Of a stretch of 64,000 nucleotides of DNA, positions 1-11,400 are shown in pieces. Every line of letters starts with the position of its first letter. Positions within the stretch are counted from its first letter, which is position 1. Source of the stretch: Macrotrachela quadricornifera (taxonomy: Eukaryota; Rotifera; Eurotatoria; Philodinida; Philodinidae); NCBI GenBank assembly GCA_022393335.1, contig JAJEKB010001195.1, forward strand, positions 29,785 to 93,784, read 5' to 3'. The notes below the pieces were generated by a model, which ran no database searches, was not told the DNA's origin, and saw only the letters and a list, made by a program, of their open reading frames with translations. A program made the translations under genes and the position numbers.

Positions 1-1794
1 TTAGTATTAAAAGGTGATTATCTTCTTTCTGGTGATGTAGATGGTATCATACAAGTATTTAATATTAAACTTAAACAGAACAGGTAGTAAATATTTTTAT
101 TACAAAAAAAAATAAAAACGTCTTTTTGTTTGATGAATAAGATCGTTTAATACAAAACGAAGTCCAATTCGTAAAGTTCGTTTTTCACCTGGTAAAGGTA
201 ATTTTCGAGCATTTATTCTATTTAATGATGGTGTTGATATTTGGGATATACGAGATGTAAGTATCTCTTTTTTTTTCAAAATTTTCTATGAAAATTATTT
301 GTTTAAAAATAATGATTTATATAATAGAGAGATCGTATTAGTACATTGAAATATCCACGTGATACAATTCAAGTTACTGATGGTGATTGGGCAACTTCGG
401 ATAAAATTGTATTAGCATGTTCGGATCATTGTTTAAGAATATATGAAATGAATTTAATTGATTCATCAAGTTCACTTGAATTTCAAACAATTCAACGTAT
501 GTTTAATTATTAAAAATTTAAAATAAAATAGAAAAAATAACAGAATTCAATATGTAAGAATGTTCTCTTCTAAAGTCTTGATATTTTATTTAATTTTTCA
601 TACATATAAACGCTGTAACTTTTGAACTATATTTGAATTGACGAATAATAATATGTTTTAATATTCTTTTAGAATCAACATTATATCCATATTTAATGAC
701 ACCACGTCATGCTAATTTATTAAAACATTTATTATGTATAAATAATGGATCATTAAATGATTTAATTAAAAAATGTGAAGATACAAATCTAAATGGATTA
801 CTTGAAAAAGAAATTTCAAAACTTGATGAGTAAATAATCATATTGTTTTTTTTCTTTTAGTAATTTATCAATTATTAAATAAATGATTGTTTTTTTTAGA
901 GAATCAAAAAATTATTTAACTAATACAAATTCAACTATTGATCGATGTTTATTTATTTCTAATCTATTTAATGATTCATGGGAACAACGTTTTTGGAAAT
1001 TAACTAAATATTATTTATATGAATATGGTTCATTAAATGAAGATTCACATCAATCATTATCACTACTTCCATCTTATGATTTACTTCTTGATTCAAAAAC
1101 ATTCGAACAAATTCAATTAGAACGAACAATTCGTCGTGATATTAAATGTTCATCATCATCATCATTAACACATTGTATTGATTCTTATATTACTCATAAA
1201 CAAATTGATCGTGCTGTACAACTTTTACTTGATACAGATCCAGATGATGATACATATGCATTAAATTGTATAAAAGCTTGTCTTATATCTTCAATGCAAA
1301 AGCAAACATCTGAAACATCAAAAAATACTGTAACTAAATTAGTTGCAACAAATTTAATTGCTAATGGAAAAGTTGATGACGGTGTACAATTATTATGTAC
1401 AATTGATTTATGTGCTGAAGCATGTCGATATTTACAAGATCATAATCAATGGGAACGTTCAATATGGTTAGCAAAATTACGTCTTAAAGCAAATTCAAAT
1501 GAATATATTGATGTTATTAAACGATGGTCAGAATATGTTCGTCTTCATTCTCAAACATCAAAAATGAATTCAGCTTTAATATTAATCTCATCTGGACAAT
1601 TTCGACGTGCTATCGAAGTTTTACATAATCAAGGTGCAATTGAATTAGCTGTACGTTTATTTGTTTGTTGTAAACAATTTGGTATTGATGATGGTACAAT
1701 AGGACAGAAATTATTTGAAGATTATATTGATTTAATGCAATCATTTGGTTTTAGTTCAGTTGCAAATGATTTTCAAATAACAGTAGTTGTATGA
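1..1794 (+). CDS. WDR11: WDR11 (WD-repeat protein 11), 3' part; gene runs off the left edge
   Basis: C-terminal part of a WDR11 orthologue. In other animals WDR11 works with FAM91A1 on tethering vesicles at the trans-Golgi and in Hedgehog signalling. Exons by reading frame: 1-83, 142-256, 328-496, 673-829, 900-1794, joined by GT-AG introns of about 60-180 bp; stop TGA at 1792-1794. The first exons show WD-repeat blades (SGDVDGIIQVFNI; SPIRKVRFSPGKGNFRAF; VDIWDIRD; SDKIVLACSDHCLRIYEM). The helical C-terminal part carries RCLFISNLFNDSWEQRFWK and VDDGVQLLCTIDLCAEACRY, which match remembered WDR11 blocks in order. The 5' exons (N-terminal propeller and most of the second) are outside the window. 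The last exon's ATG at 883 is not a start; the exon joins upstream in frame at 900. Confidence 0.88.
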
Positions 1795-2382
1795 ACAACG
1801 AACTTCTTATGTTTTTTTTTCTTTTTTTAAGTAAACAGTGATTTTGCCTTTTTCTTTTTTTTTTTTTTTTGCTTTTCCAATGTATGTGCAATCGATTGTG
1901 AAAAAGAAAAATATACGTCAAAAAAAACACTAAGACTATCGATCTTATACATTGACGAACGAAGTAAATAAAGCGAATAAATGATCAGTACATTTGCGGA
2001 TATGAATAAATGACAATAATCATATAGAATAAACTATGATCAAAAAGACAACATAGATATTTATGTATATAATTTTCGTTGAGTATTTCGGAAAGTCATC
2101 ATTTCAAGCACAATCTTATTAATATTAACATTTCCGGTGAAATATTAAATATATGTGTAATGTAAGCAAAATAGTTATATGTTTTGATTTTTCTTTTTCT
2201 TATTTGATTATCTTTCGGTTCTTTTCTCGGTGAATTATTGTGACGGACGGGGTATTTCAAATTACCGACTAATACCGCCTAACTAGTGATTTTCTTCTTT
2301 TTTTTTCCTCTCTTTCATTTAAAATTTCTCATCTCATCATCATCTTGTCTCTCGTCATTTCGTCGATCTTTAAACAAACTAT
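1795..2382. other. intergenic: WDR11 3' flank and upstream region of the peptide gene
   Basis: About 590 bp without an ORF I would call. It holds poly-T tracts just after the WDR11 stop and an AATAAA at about 1967-1972 that could be the WDR11 polyadenylation signal. The stretch immediately before the next ATG is pyrimidine-rich (about 2290-2365), as in a 5' UTR. No RNA gene or repeat of note. Confidence 0.5.
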
Positions 2383-2740
2383 ATGATCAAAATGAAGTTC
2401 TTCATTGTTCTAGTCATCTGCTTTTACATTTTAAATCAAACATTTATCAATGCACGTACGACAGGACTAAGAAAAATTTATTGGTCTCTTCCAACCATTG
2501 CTGACTATCAAGGTGATTTACTTCATCAAAAATTTGAACGAAGACGACAAGCTGGTATGTTTTAAAATAGATTAAAATTTTATTTCTTTTTCTTTTTTTT
2601 TTTTATTAATTCTTTTAAAATTTATAGGTTGGGGTAAACGTCGTGATTTAATGACTGAAGATGACGATGATGACTTTTTACCTTATCATCCTTATACTCC
2701 ACATGAATATTTTGCTCGTACTTGGTTTGATGATAAATGA
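2383..2740 (+). CDS. putative amidated neuropeptide precursor with a GWGKRR site
   Basis: Two exons: 2383-2554 and 2628-2740 (phase-1 intron, 73 bp). The protein is about 94 aa. It begins with a hydrophobic signal peptide (MKFFIVLVICFYILNQTFINA; the second ATG at 2392 is an equally good start), probably cleaved before RTTG. A segment rich in Y/W/L follows, then RRR-QAGW-GKRR: a tribasic site, a short peptide, and Gly-Lys-Arg-Arg, the standard signal for cleavage and C-terminal amidation. Processing would give Gln/pyroGlu-Ala-Gly-Trp-amide. The rest is an acidic tail (EDDDDDF) ending in WFDDK and TGA. The intron splits the codon for the Gly before Trp. The ending recalls lophotrochozoan APGWamide and myoinhibitory W-amide peptides, but there is one copy and no other match I can name. 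Not assigned to a family; secretory-peptide nature is inferred from the architecture. Confidence 0.68.
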
Positions 2741-2891
2741 ACAATGTTTTATCTTGTTCATATTTAGATACAACATATGCTTAAAAAAAGATTTTAAATA
2801 ATATAAAAAAAATATATATAACTATTTACTGTTCAACAAAAAACACCATCAAAAACATAAAATACATGCGCACGTTATTTATTAAAATTTA

Positions 2892-2893
<2 letters not shown>

Positions 2894-2924
<31 letters not shown>
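2894..2924. repeat. (AT)n microsatellite
   Basis: About 15 uninterrupted AT units between the two convergent peptide genes. Likely polymorphic in length; no function inferred. Confidence 0.9.
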
Positions 2925-2927
<3 letters not shown>

Positions 2928-2996
2928 GATCTGAGACGATGTAGATAACATGACTACATATTGCGTTGAATTGATGAATTTCCATATTTATTTATA

Positions 2997-3428
2997 TCAT
3001 TTCTTTGTATACTTATTTCCACGCCGTAAGAAAGTCATTAAGAACCTATGAAATGAGTTGTCATGGTCTTTAAAATAAGGTGGTACCACATGTAATGATC
3101 GTTTTTCTTCTAGAATATGTTTTGATGTAGAAGGTAAACCGTCTTTTAAATTATATGAATTGGAAAGTAATGAATTTTCATTTATCTCTAATAGTGATCT
3201 CTTATAAGCGCATCTAAACATCCACATAGCTTTTTCGTAATCTGAATTTAATTCCCAATATGATTTTGAACAATCAGTTTCAACAAAAGTCGATTCTTGT
3301 TCCGGTACACTTCTTTTACCTGGATTTGGATAACTCATAGGTTTTGTTCGATGAGGTTTTTTGATAAACCATTGAGCATTTGTTGATAATAATATTGAAA
3401 TAAAAAATATCGATTGAATAATATTCAT
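2997..3428 (-). CDS. putative neuropeptide precursor (Gln-Trp-Phe... Pro-amide)
   Basis: Single visible exon, 143 aa from the ATG at 3428; stop TGA at 2997-2999. An in-frame ATG at 3569 would add a 47-residue hydrophobic stretch; I prefer 3428 because it starts directly with a clean signal peptide (MNIIQSIFFISILLSTNA). Cleavage would leave an N-terminal Gln (cyclisable) at QWFIKKPHRTKPMSYPNP, followed by GKR, the amidation/dibasic signal, giving an 18-residue peptide ending in Pro-amide. The remainder has a Cys pair (DCSKSYWEL...MWMFRCAYKR, 19 residues between the Cys), then further basic sites (YKR, EEKR, LRRG). This layout (signal, N-terminal peptide, amidation site, Cys-pair spacer) is typical of invertebrate neuropeptide precursors such as SIFamide or luqin, but the peptide itself matches none that I recognise. 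It converges on the upstream peptide gene, 256 bp between stops. Confidence 0.62.
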   Translation of the reverse strand: MNIIQSIFFISILLSTNAQWFIKKPHRTKPMSYPNPGKRSVPEQESTFVETDCSKSYWELNSDYEKAMWMFRCAYKRSLLEINENSLLSNSYNLKDGLPSTSKHILEEKRSLHVVPPYFKDHDNSFHRFLMTFLRRGNKYTKK

Positions 3429-6400
3429 TGATTTGAATATGAAATTGTTTAAAAGGTTTCGGAGATTAATCAATAAAATATCTAAATACAATAAGAAAAC
3501 AAATAGAAAGAAAATAAAAACTCTATGAAGAGAATATATCGTAAACATGATATACAGACCACTTAGCAAAATATTTCCAGAATGTTAAAAATAATTATTA
3601 ATGCGAATTAAACAAAAAACAAGTACTAATTACTAAAGAAAATTACGTTTACTCAAATACACAATGAAACTTTGCTAAGAAAACAATATACAAATGGTAA
3701 CTATTCTTATTCATGAATAATCACCATATGTTACACTGAAATATCTTACTCAACTTGAAAGGGAATTATTGCATATATATATATATGCAAAAAGAAATTA
3801 AGAGAGATGATTCATTTGAAGTTATTGGTTCTCTACTATGCCGAATGATGAAGGACATTTGTCACAATATAAAAAAATGAGCATACAATGATTAAAGAAA
3901 GAAAAAAGAAAAGAAAAATTATAAATGATATATATGAATAATGATGAGATTTTATTTGTTTGATACAAACAACATGTTATACCGCCTCAACATTCATTTA
4001 ATATATTTATTTAAAAAAATTTTTTTAAATAAAGGAGTCGATTTGTCAATGCCATTACTATTTTAATTATAATACTTTCTCAGCAGGTTGTTTTTCGTAT
4101 TGAATTCGAATACGAAATGCTGTCTTTTTTTTCTATAACACCTACGCTAAGTATACATTTACCTATTCATACAGGTGAATATTTGTAATCATGCTGTCAG
4201 ATAATTAGCTCTTTTAGTCAATTATTATTTTCGTCATATTCAAGATACAATTTCAAATCTTTCTCCTACACTTTTAAAAACTGAATCATATACATATCAA
4301 TGAGTCGTCAGTCCGTACTCACTGCTTGATTAAACTACATTGACTCTATACTTTCAGAACAAATTAATGTATCCATTGAAGTGTCTGAGAAATTATTATA
4401 TTCTTCGAGTATTTATTAATAATCAAGAATTTATGAGTTGCATTGTTATGTATATATATTTTGTGACAAAGCATAGTATACAGAAAAAAGGAAGAATGAT
4501 AGATTGACAAAGAATTGCATAAGTTACAAAGGGTTTTCATATCCACCCCCGCAATAGACGTATGAATAATAGATAGAAATGTAGGACAATGTCTTTGTTC
4601 TTATTGATACATTAATATACTATTTTGTTTAAAAAAATATGTATCATTTTCTAATTAGACTTCTTCATTCTATCGTTATTGTATATAGTCTTTTATAATT
4701 CTATGTAGGTGTAATCATATGATCAATCATCAATGGATTATTTAACAAAATTCATTTTTCTACATATAATTAAATTGTAGATTAAGAAATATTTATTATT
4801 CAAAATATTATTTTTCTTAAAAATAATATTTATTAAACGTTTCTTTTTCATTAAAATTTATAAAACAATCTATAGGTTTCTATAGTAAAGTGTGACGCAC
4901 AAACTAATTTTAATTGTGTAAAAACTATTTAATTATTTGTAAGAGCAGACAAGTAGTGAGCACAGACTTTGATGAAAGCTACTTTTATTTGGAATAGAAT
5001 TTATAAAACTATTAATTTTACTAAATAAACTAATAAACAATTTGAATATATTCTTGCAATTATTATCAGACAGAATATGATAGAATTTTATATAGATCAT
5101 ACAAACATGGAATTATCTTCTTAGATATTTTGTCTATTTCAATTATCAATATGATATCTAATAAATTGTTTACAAATATAAAATAGATCTTTTTGTAACT
5201 TTAAGCTCGTTTTATTTACTCAAATTCTAAGAATAAAATATATAAAATAAAATGCTATATTCAATTGTATGCCATCAATAGTAACGATGAAGTTAGGACT
5301 CGTAAGTCTTCTTGAATAATTTCAATCATTTAGTGAAATGGAAATTGATAAGTTCCTTTTTCCTTTAAATTGTATTATTTTTAAAAATTAATTGTCAAAA
5401 AAAGATCTTAATTTTTTAATGAAAAAGTACGTAAAGAGAAAACAAAATAATTATAGTGATACGCTTGAATTAATGTACGAGATGACATATATGATAATTT
5501 ATTCTCTCATAATATGAAAGGAAAAATATTTTTTATAAAATGCATGATGTTGCATCATTATTTTGTACTTTATTACTATCTATTGAAAATGATTTGTATC
5601 ATTCTATATCTTTGTGTTTCTTCATTTGTTGCTTAATGAAATAATCAATCACAGACGTTGAATATATGCTTATTAAAAATTAATTGACCTGTCAAAATTC
5701 CTAAAGCCTTTATAATTATAAACATCATCATTTTCTTCAAGGTTTTTTCTTTTCATAAGAGCCAAAAAACAACTGCCATTAATAATCAATTTGATTATTC
5801 AAACAAAATAGATGAAAAAGCTTTCTACAAATTTATAATCTTGCTATTGACTTTATAAGACCTTTAGTGAAAGAAAATGGTTAATTTAGATATTTTAACA
5901 AGAAAAATTTTTGAAGATTGAATAGAAAATATCTTTAATTAGAAGATTACAATGAATAACTTTCCTAATTTATAAAAACATTGCTGGCAATAGCTTGTTA
6001 ATAATATACAATAACAAATCCATACTATACAATATTAGTAATTATTTATCCATTTATAGGACCAAAACAAGTTTGAGAAATATAAGAACATACTAGAAGT
6101 AATGTCAGAATGTACTTAAAAAGAATAATATCTTATTCCAAAACGATTAACTTAAGCATTATTGAAAGAAAAAACTACTTGGATTTCAAAGAATAATCTC
6201 AATCTTGATATCATCATATCTAACCGAAACCTGAAGTTGATGTCTGACGAATAATCTATAAGGCTTGTATTGATATAACTATTTTCTTGATACTACAGAT
6301 TATATATGTACTTAGAATTATAATAATGTGGCTTAGTTAGTAAAATATCAACATATTTTTTTATGAAATTTACAAAACATTAGGCCTTACATACTAGCAT

Positions 6401-7160
6401 AATATAAGAATGTTTTATAGTATGTGACTAATAATTTCTCTTGATATTGACATACATTCATCATATGAATAATAAATCGTTTTGATGCATATAGCTTGTG
6501 GATGTTTATATAAATTGTTGTTTTAAAAAATTTTATTAATGTAATTGAAACTGTACTTCAAAATCATTTCTCTTTCAATTAGTAAACATACTTTGTTATC
6601 TTTTCGACTTTATTGCTTAGCTATAAATTGTTTAGAATGTTTACCTTGATAAATAAAGTTTTGTGACAAGACAGTTATTTTTACACGCACTTTTTGCCTT
6701 CAAATTTCAATCTAGGAAACAAAGTGGAACCATTAGAACTTGTTCATTGCATACGATTCTGTATCATAGTGAAAGCAAACGTCTGTTACTATATTATATA
6801 GTTCGAATTTGTATGTAGTTGTTCATCACATTTATGTTTCTTGATGTATGTTCTTCGAAGTATATCTAATGATCTTCATCATATTCAATCTCTTTTTTGA
6901 TTTATTATTGTTTTATCTAATAATTGTTAAGCAGTTATTAATGTAAGATGAAATAAAATAAAAAGTTCTCCCTGAAACAGATTGGTCTTTATTGTAAACA
7001 TTGATTCATATCGAGTTAACAGTATTACAAAAATTTAATTGTGTTATTGTATTTGTTTACTTATTTCTTTTAATACATAAGCATCGAAAACAAATGATTG
7101 GTGTTCTTTAGAATTTTTTAAAAAATTGCAGATTTACATCTTCAAGAACAGTTGATCATT
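3429..7160. other. gene-poor region, no gene recognised
   Basis: About 3.7 kb of AT-rich sequence dense in stops in all frames. Contents seen: a short (TA)n at about 3774-3786, a perfect AT palindrome (4006-4033), and scattered homopolymer runs. No tRNA-like B-box, no reverse transcriptase or transposase fragment that I can read. It lies next to a dead gene (7160-8444), so it may be old degraded sequence. Confidence 0.4.
4006..4033. repeat. perfect 28-bp AT palindrome
   Basis: A 14-bp arm (TTTATTTAAAAAAA) is followed directly by its exact reverse complement with no spacer. It could extrude as a cruciform or hairpin. No flanking coding or transposon context was seen, and AT-rich DNA produces such palindromes by chance more often than balanced DNA. 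Confidence 0.85.
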
Positions 7161-8444
7161 AAACTGGACTTCTTTGTACGCGATCTCCATGAGAACATCG
7201 ACCAATTTCGTTCAAAACAGCATACTGGACAGAGTCATTCAAACTTGTTTATTGTACTTCATGGGCAAAACTTGTCTCAAACAGACGTCCTCGACATGAT
7301 GTAGAAAAAAGGCAGATTAATATCTTTTAATAATTTCTTATCTATCAATACAAATCTCAATGTATCGCTTGAGTTGGTCTGTAAAACTATGAAAATATCC
7401 GATTTAATGGATATCACATTCGTTATAAAACTTGAACTGTCAGTATCATCGACACCATTCGCACATGTTCGAAATGTTAGTATCTATCAGATTGAAGTCG
7501 TGATCCTCTTCTCAATGTATAGGATGTTTTGAGTTAGACAAATCCAACAAATCGATCGAAATAATCCTCTTTGACATGTAGATTTGACATTGATAAGTGA
7601 TACTGATCCGTAACTAAATGTTCTGACTGTATATGTGCAAAAAGAGATCGAAGGATCGATAGGATAATCATGACTAGGAAAACTGATGATAAGATTAGTT
7701 CATTATAACAAAACCAAAAAACTTATTTAAACCATTCTTAGTGTCGATAAATGGTGAAGATGAGGAAGCAGATGTCTATTTTCAGCTCGGATTAATCAAG
7801 TCTAATCTCGCAGAATATACAAATTCAATTGAATTGTATGAAACTTCGTTGAAAATCCATGAAAAAATCCTTCCAATAGAACATTCTAAAGTAGCTGATC
7901 AATTCAACGATATCGAAGTTGTCTATATGTTATTGAATGAACGCTCAAAAGCGCTTTCCTATTTGGAAAAAGCAACTGTCGTTCGACAGAAAACTCTTTG
8001 TCTTGAACTTCATTATTTAGCAGAGTCTTACAGCAATGTCGGATGCATGCATCAAATACTGAAGCAGCAGCACTCGAAATCACTTTTCTATCATGAAAAA
8101 ACAATTGAAACTACTTGAAAACACTCTCTTCGAATCATCCTTCTATAGTCGAACCTTACAATAACATTGGTGTTACATATTTCAACATTGACAAATATTC
8201 AAAGGCATTCAACAATTATGAGAAAGCGCATAAAATTATCAAAAAAATTCTTCCACCAGATCATCCGAATTTGCTTTCTTCGTACGCGAACTATGGTTTG
8301 GTGTAGAAACATATGAGCAATTATTTGAAAGCATTTCCATTTTATGAACGTGCTGTTGATGTTGGACAACGTTCTTTACCCAAAAATCAAGCTTATCTGC
8401 AACTGTGGAAAAATTATCTCAAACATATTATTAAAAAAAATTGA
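7160..8444 (+). pseudogene. decayed ADP-ribosyltransferase plus TPR gene of the bdelloid-rotifer type
   Basis: From about 7169 one frame reads through motifs of the ART half of the family (FFVRDLHENIDQFRSKQ; GRLISFNNFLSI; SSTPFAHVRNVSIYQIEVVIL), but with in-frame stops: TAG after VLDMM, TGA after SMYRMF, and several more before 7740. A frameshift near 7735 moves to the frame of 7741-8118, which encodes TPR units of the kinesin-light-chain type (YTNSIELYETSLKIHEKILP; RSKALSYLEKATVVRQKTL). Another shift near 8105 leads to 8115-8306 (YSKAFNNYEKAHKIIKKILP), a stop, then a last TPR and a family-like tail (LQLWKNYLKHIIKKN) ending at about 8444. The N-terminal region upstream of the ART fold is not detectable. 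Three or more stops and two frameshifts make it a pseudogene. In intact relatives, an NAD:arginine ADP-ribosyltransferase domain precedes a run of TPRs; role unknown. Confidence 0.82.
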
Positions 8445-11400
8445 AAATAAACATCTAGTTTTATTTTAAAAATAAATATGAGAAAATCAGAGATGGATCT
8501 TTTTTCAAAGAGCCACTCGTACGGGTAGAGACAGACTCAATATGTTCGATTACGAGGATAGAACCATAGTAATCGATTTTACTCAAGCATACGTCAGAAA
8601 TTTTCTAATTATTTTGGTATTTCTGACACAGAATGCATTTAATATATAGTGCGCGAAAGAAAGATGTTTAAAATAAGGAAACATAAAGCAAACAACTTGG
8701 ATAATTCATTTGCAACACATCATTGAGTGAGTCGTCAGCATCTCTATGTATGAACATTTAGTGAGGATGCATTGTCTCGGAATTGTTTTCACATTAAAGG
8801 AAGATGGAGTACTTCATTATATTGGATAAATAAATCATCTAGCAGACTTTGAAAAAGTTAACAAATAACATATAACTGAAAAACGACTAATTTATTATCA
8901 TAGCAAATTTATGTTTAATTGACTTGTTTTTATTTTCGCTTTCAACAATGTAATCGGTAATTGAATTGTACAATTCTATAGCAAAGTTCTATTGAAAAAC
9001 TTATAAGGTAGAAAATTATTTCATATCCTCCAATTCAGGAATGTTTTTCCTGATTAAAATAACTAAATAGTCACAAAGGAGAAAATGTCTGCATATTAAC
9101 AACTAGATTACTCTTTGAACATTTGCTAATAACGCGTTAAATTTCATTAAAATTACATAAAGAATTTATTTACATATAAAAAGATATTATGATCTGATCA
9201 CAAATTCGATCTATTTTTTCTCTAAGTACTATACTTTGTCTTATGTTTCAATTGATTTTTCTATTTTATATAAATTGTTTTTAAACCATGGAGAAACGTT
9301 CACAACGTTATCAATTATATTTTACATCATTTCTATTTTTGAAAATATATGCAAGATATAGTTAAATTTTGCAACGTGCTTTTTATAATAGTAGCAGTTA
9401 TTCTTAATATCAATTAAATGACTGATTTATGCTTCCGAAACATGATGTGTTGTGCATGCATATGATTTTATATAATAACCAAGATCAAGATTATGCAGAA
9501 AAATTTCTATATTAGTTTACGACACTTATTGGTATGATTGACACATACAGTACTGCGTAAGAATGAGAGTGCCGTGGTTAAAACGAGTCAATATTAACTT
9601 TTCCGTTAATAATAATATGTCGTCACTTTCATTTACACGCTAAAAACTGAACTTTAGTAGAAAAAAATACTGAGAATCTAATCGTTTCTTCTTTTTAATA
9701 ATGTTCAAAATTTTGAAAAATTAATACGCAGAGTATCTCAAACTTCGTCGAAAAATTAAACATCAATATCGTGGAGTATCATTAGATGACTAGGACAAGA
9801 ATTTTTTTTGAAAATATACGGTCTCAAAAGAAAATAAAGATCAGACCACGTATATAATAAGGTACACTGAAAGTAAAATTCTTCAGAATCTGATAAAACT
9901 TGGTGAAATAGTAAGCAAAAGAAAACATAATGGTTTCTGACATCGAGAGATTAACCCGATTGTCACTCTTGCTCATTGAACATAAAAATACAAACCAACA
10001 CAATTCTTTTAATTATAGCGTCTAATAACTTCATATTTCGTATACATACAGTTGACATTCAATATTGATTATTTGAACATAATCAACTTCTCTTATTTGA
10101 AAATATATTAGAAAATGAAATTTTCAGCTTTTTAAAAACTGTAAATTGAAACAATAAAAAGTATTGTGTCATTACTATTTTTTCTAGCAAAAATAAGACA
10201 ATAATCGTTGTTCATATCTTGAAAATCTTTATTAACTAGGCATTGTATAAATTTGCTGCAGGCTAATTATTCGTCAAGAACTTCAAGCAGATTGACATCA
10301 AGAGATCGTTTTTCATTTTTAATTTCTTATAGACAAAATAAAATTTATCGAGATGTATCATTATAGCAGGTTAACCAAAATAATCTCTCACATTTTATTA
10401 ATCTCTTGAAACATGAAACGTTCTCATACTACATCTATTGAGCCATGTAGATTGCATAGTCTGTTTTATCATGTAATTCATGACGAGAAAACTAATAACG
10501 ATTAATTTATTGAATCATTTTTATATCTAAATTGGCAATTGATACACCTTGTATTTCATTCTGTGATAATCTACATTATCATTCTGTTTAAGATTCTATT
10601 TAGAAATGCCATATGGTAATCAGTAATATAGCGCTCGTTAGAATAAGATGAATTAAAATTTCGTACATTGTTAATCGATGTTAAGTCTTAATTTTCGATT
10701 GAATATATATTTTTCTACGTATTTTATATTGTTTGGTTTCATCAAAAGAAGTATCTTTGATGAGAACAGGTAATCTATTTAGAAATTATTCATTATGTAA
10801 ACTATTGGAAATGGTTCACAGCTCAATCTGAAAATAAATGATCCTTGTTCGATAAAGATTAGTATTTTAATTCTACAATAAAAATTTACTTAATATATAT
10901 TTTTTTGATTTGAATTTTTTCGTATGTTCTATGTTTATATCATTCTTAGATGTCCTATTGGCTAAAATTGATGGCATATGTTCTCAAATTTAATCGTATA
11001 TATACATTAGTAATCTTAACTCATACAACATACAGTGTATGTCAATACATAATAAAACACGAAAAATCTGCCTCAAACTATAATAATTTATTTGGCAATG
11101 AAATATATGTTATGCCCTGTAGCATGTAATAAAAAAAATATAGTTTCCTTTATGAATTCTTCAGATTTGATTTTAAGTTGCTGGTGAGCAATCTTTATGA
11201 GTGATTAATACGCTTGAACTGTGATATCATTTGCTACGAGATATAAAATATATGAAATAAAATATGTGTAACACATTTTTTCTAAGAAAAAAAAGAACAA
11301 AAAAAAAAGCTGTTGACTATTTATAAAACTTATTATAGAGATCATTTTTCTGTTATACTTATTACAGCGCATAAAATAATTTGTTCTTCTAAATAACTTT

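Noticed and set aside
883..1794. A stand-alone 303-aa gene starting at ATG 883
   Set aside because: The first residues are intron sequence; the frame joins upstream WDR11 exons through the acceptor at 898-899.
8115..8306. A separate small TPR gene
   Set aside because: It continues the decayed ART/TPR gene in another frame and has no start, stop or flanks of its own.
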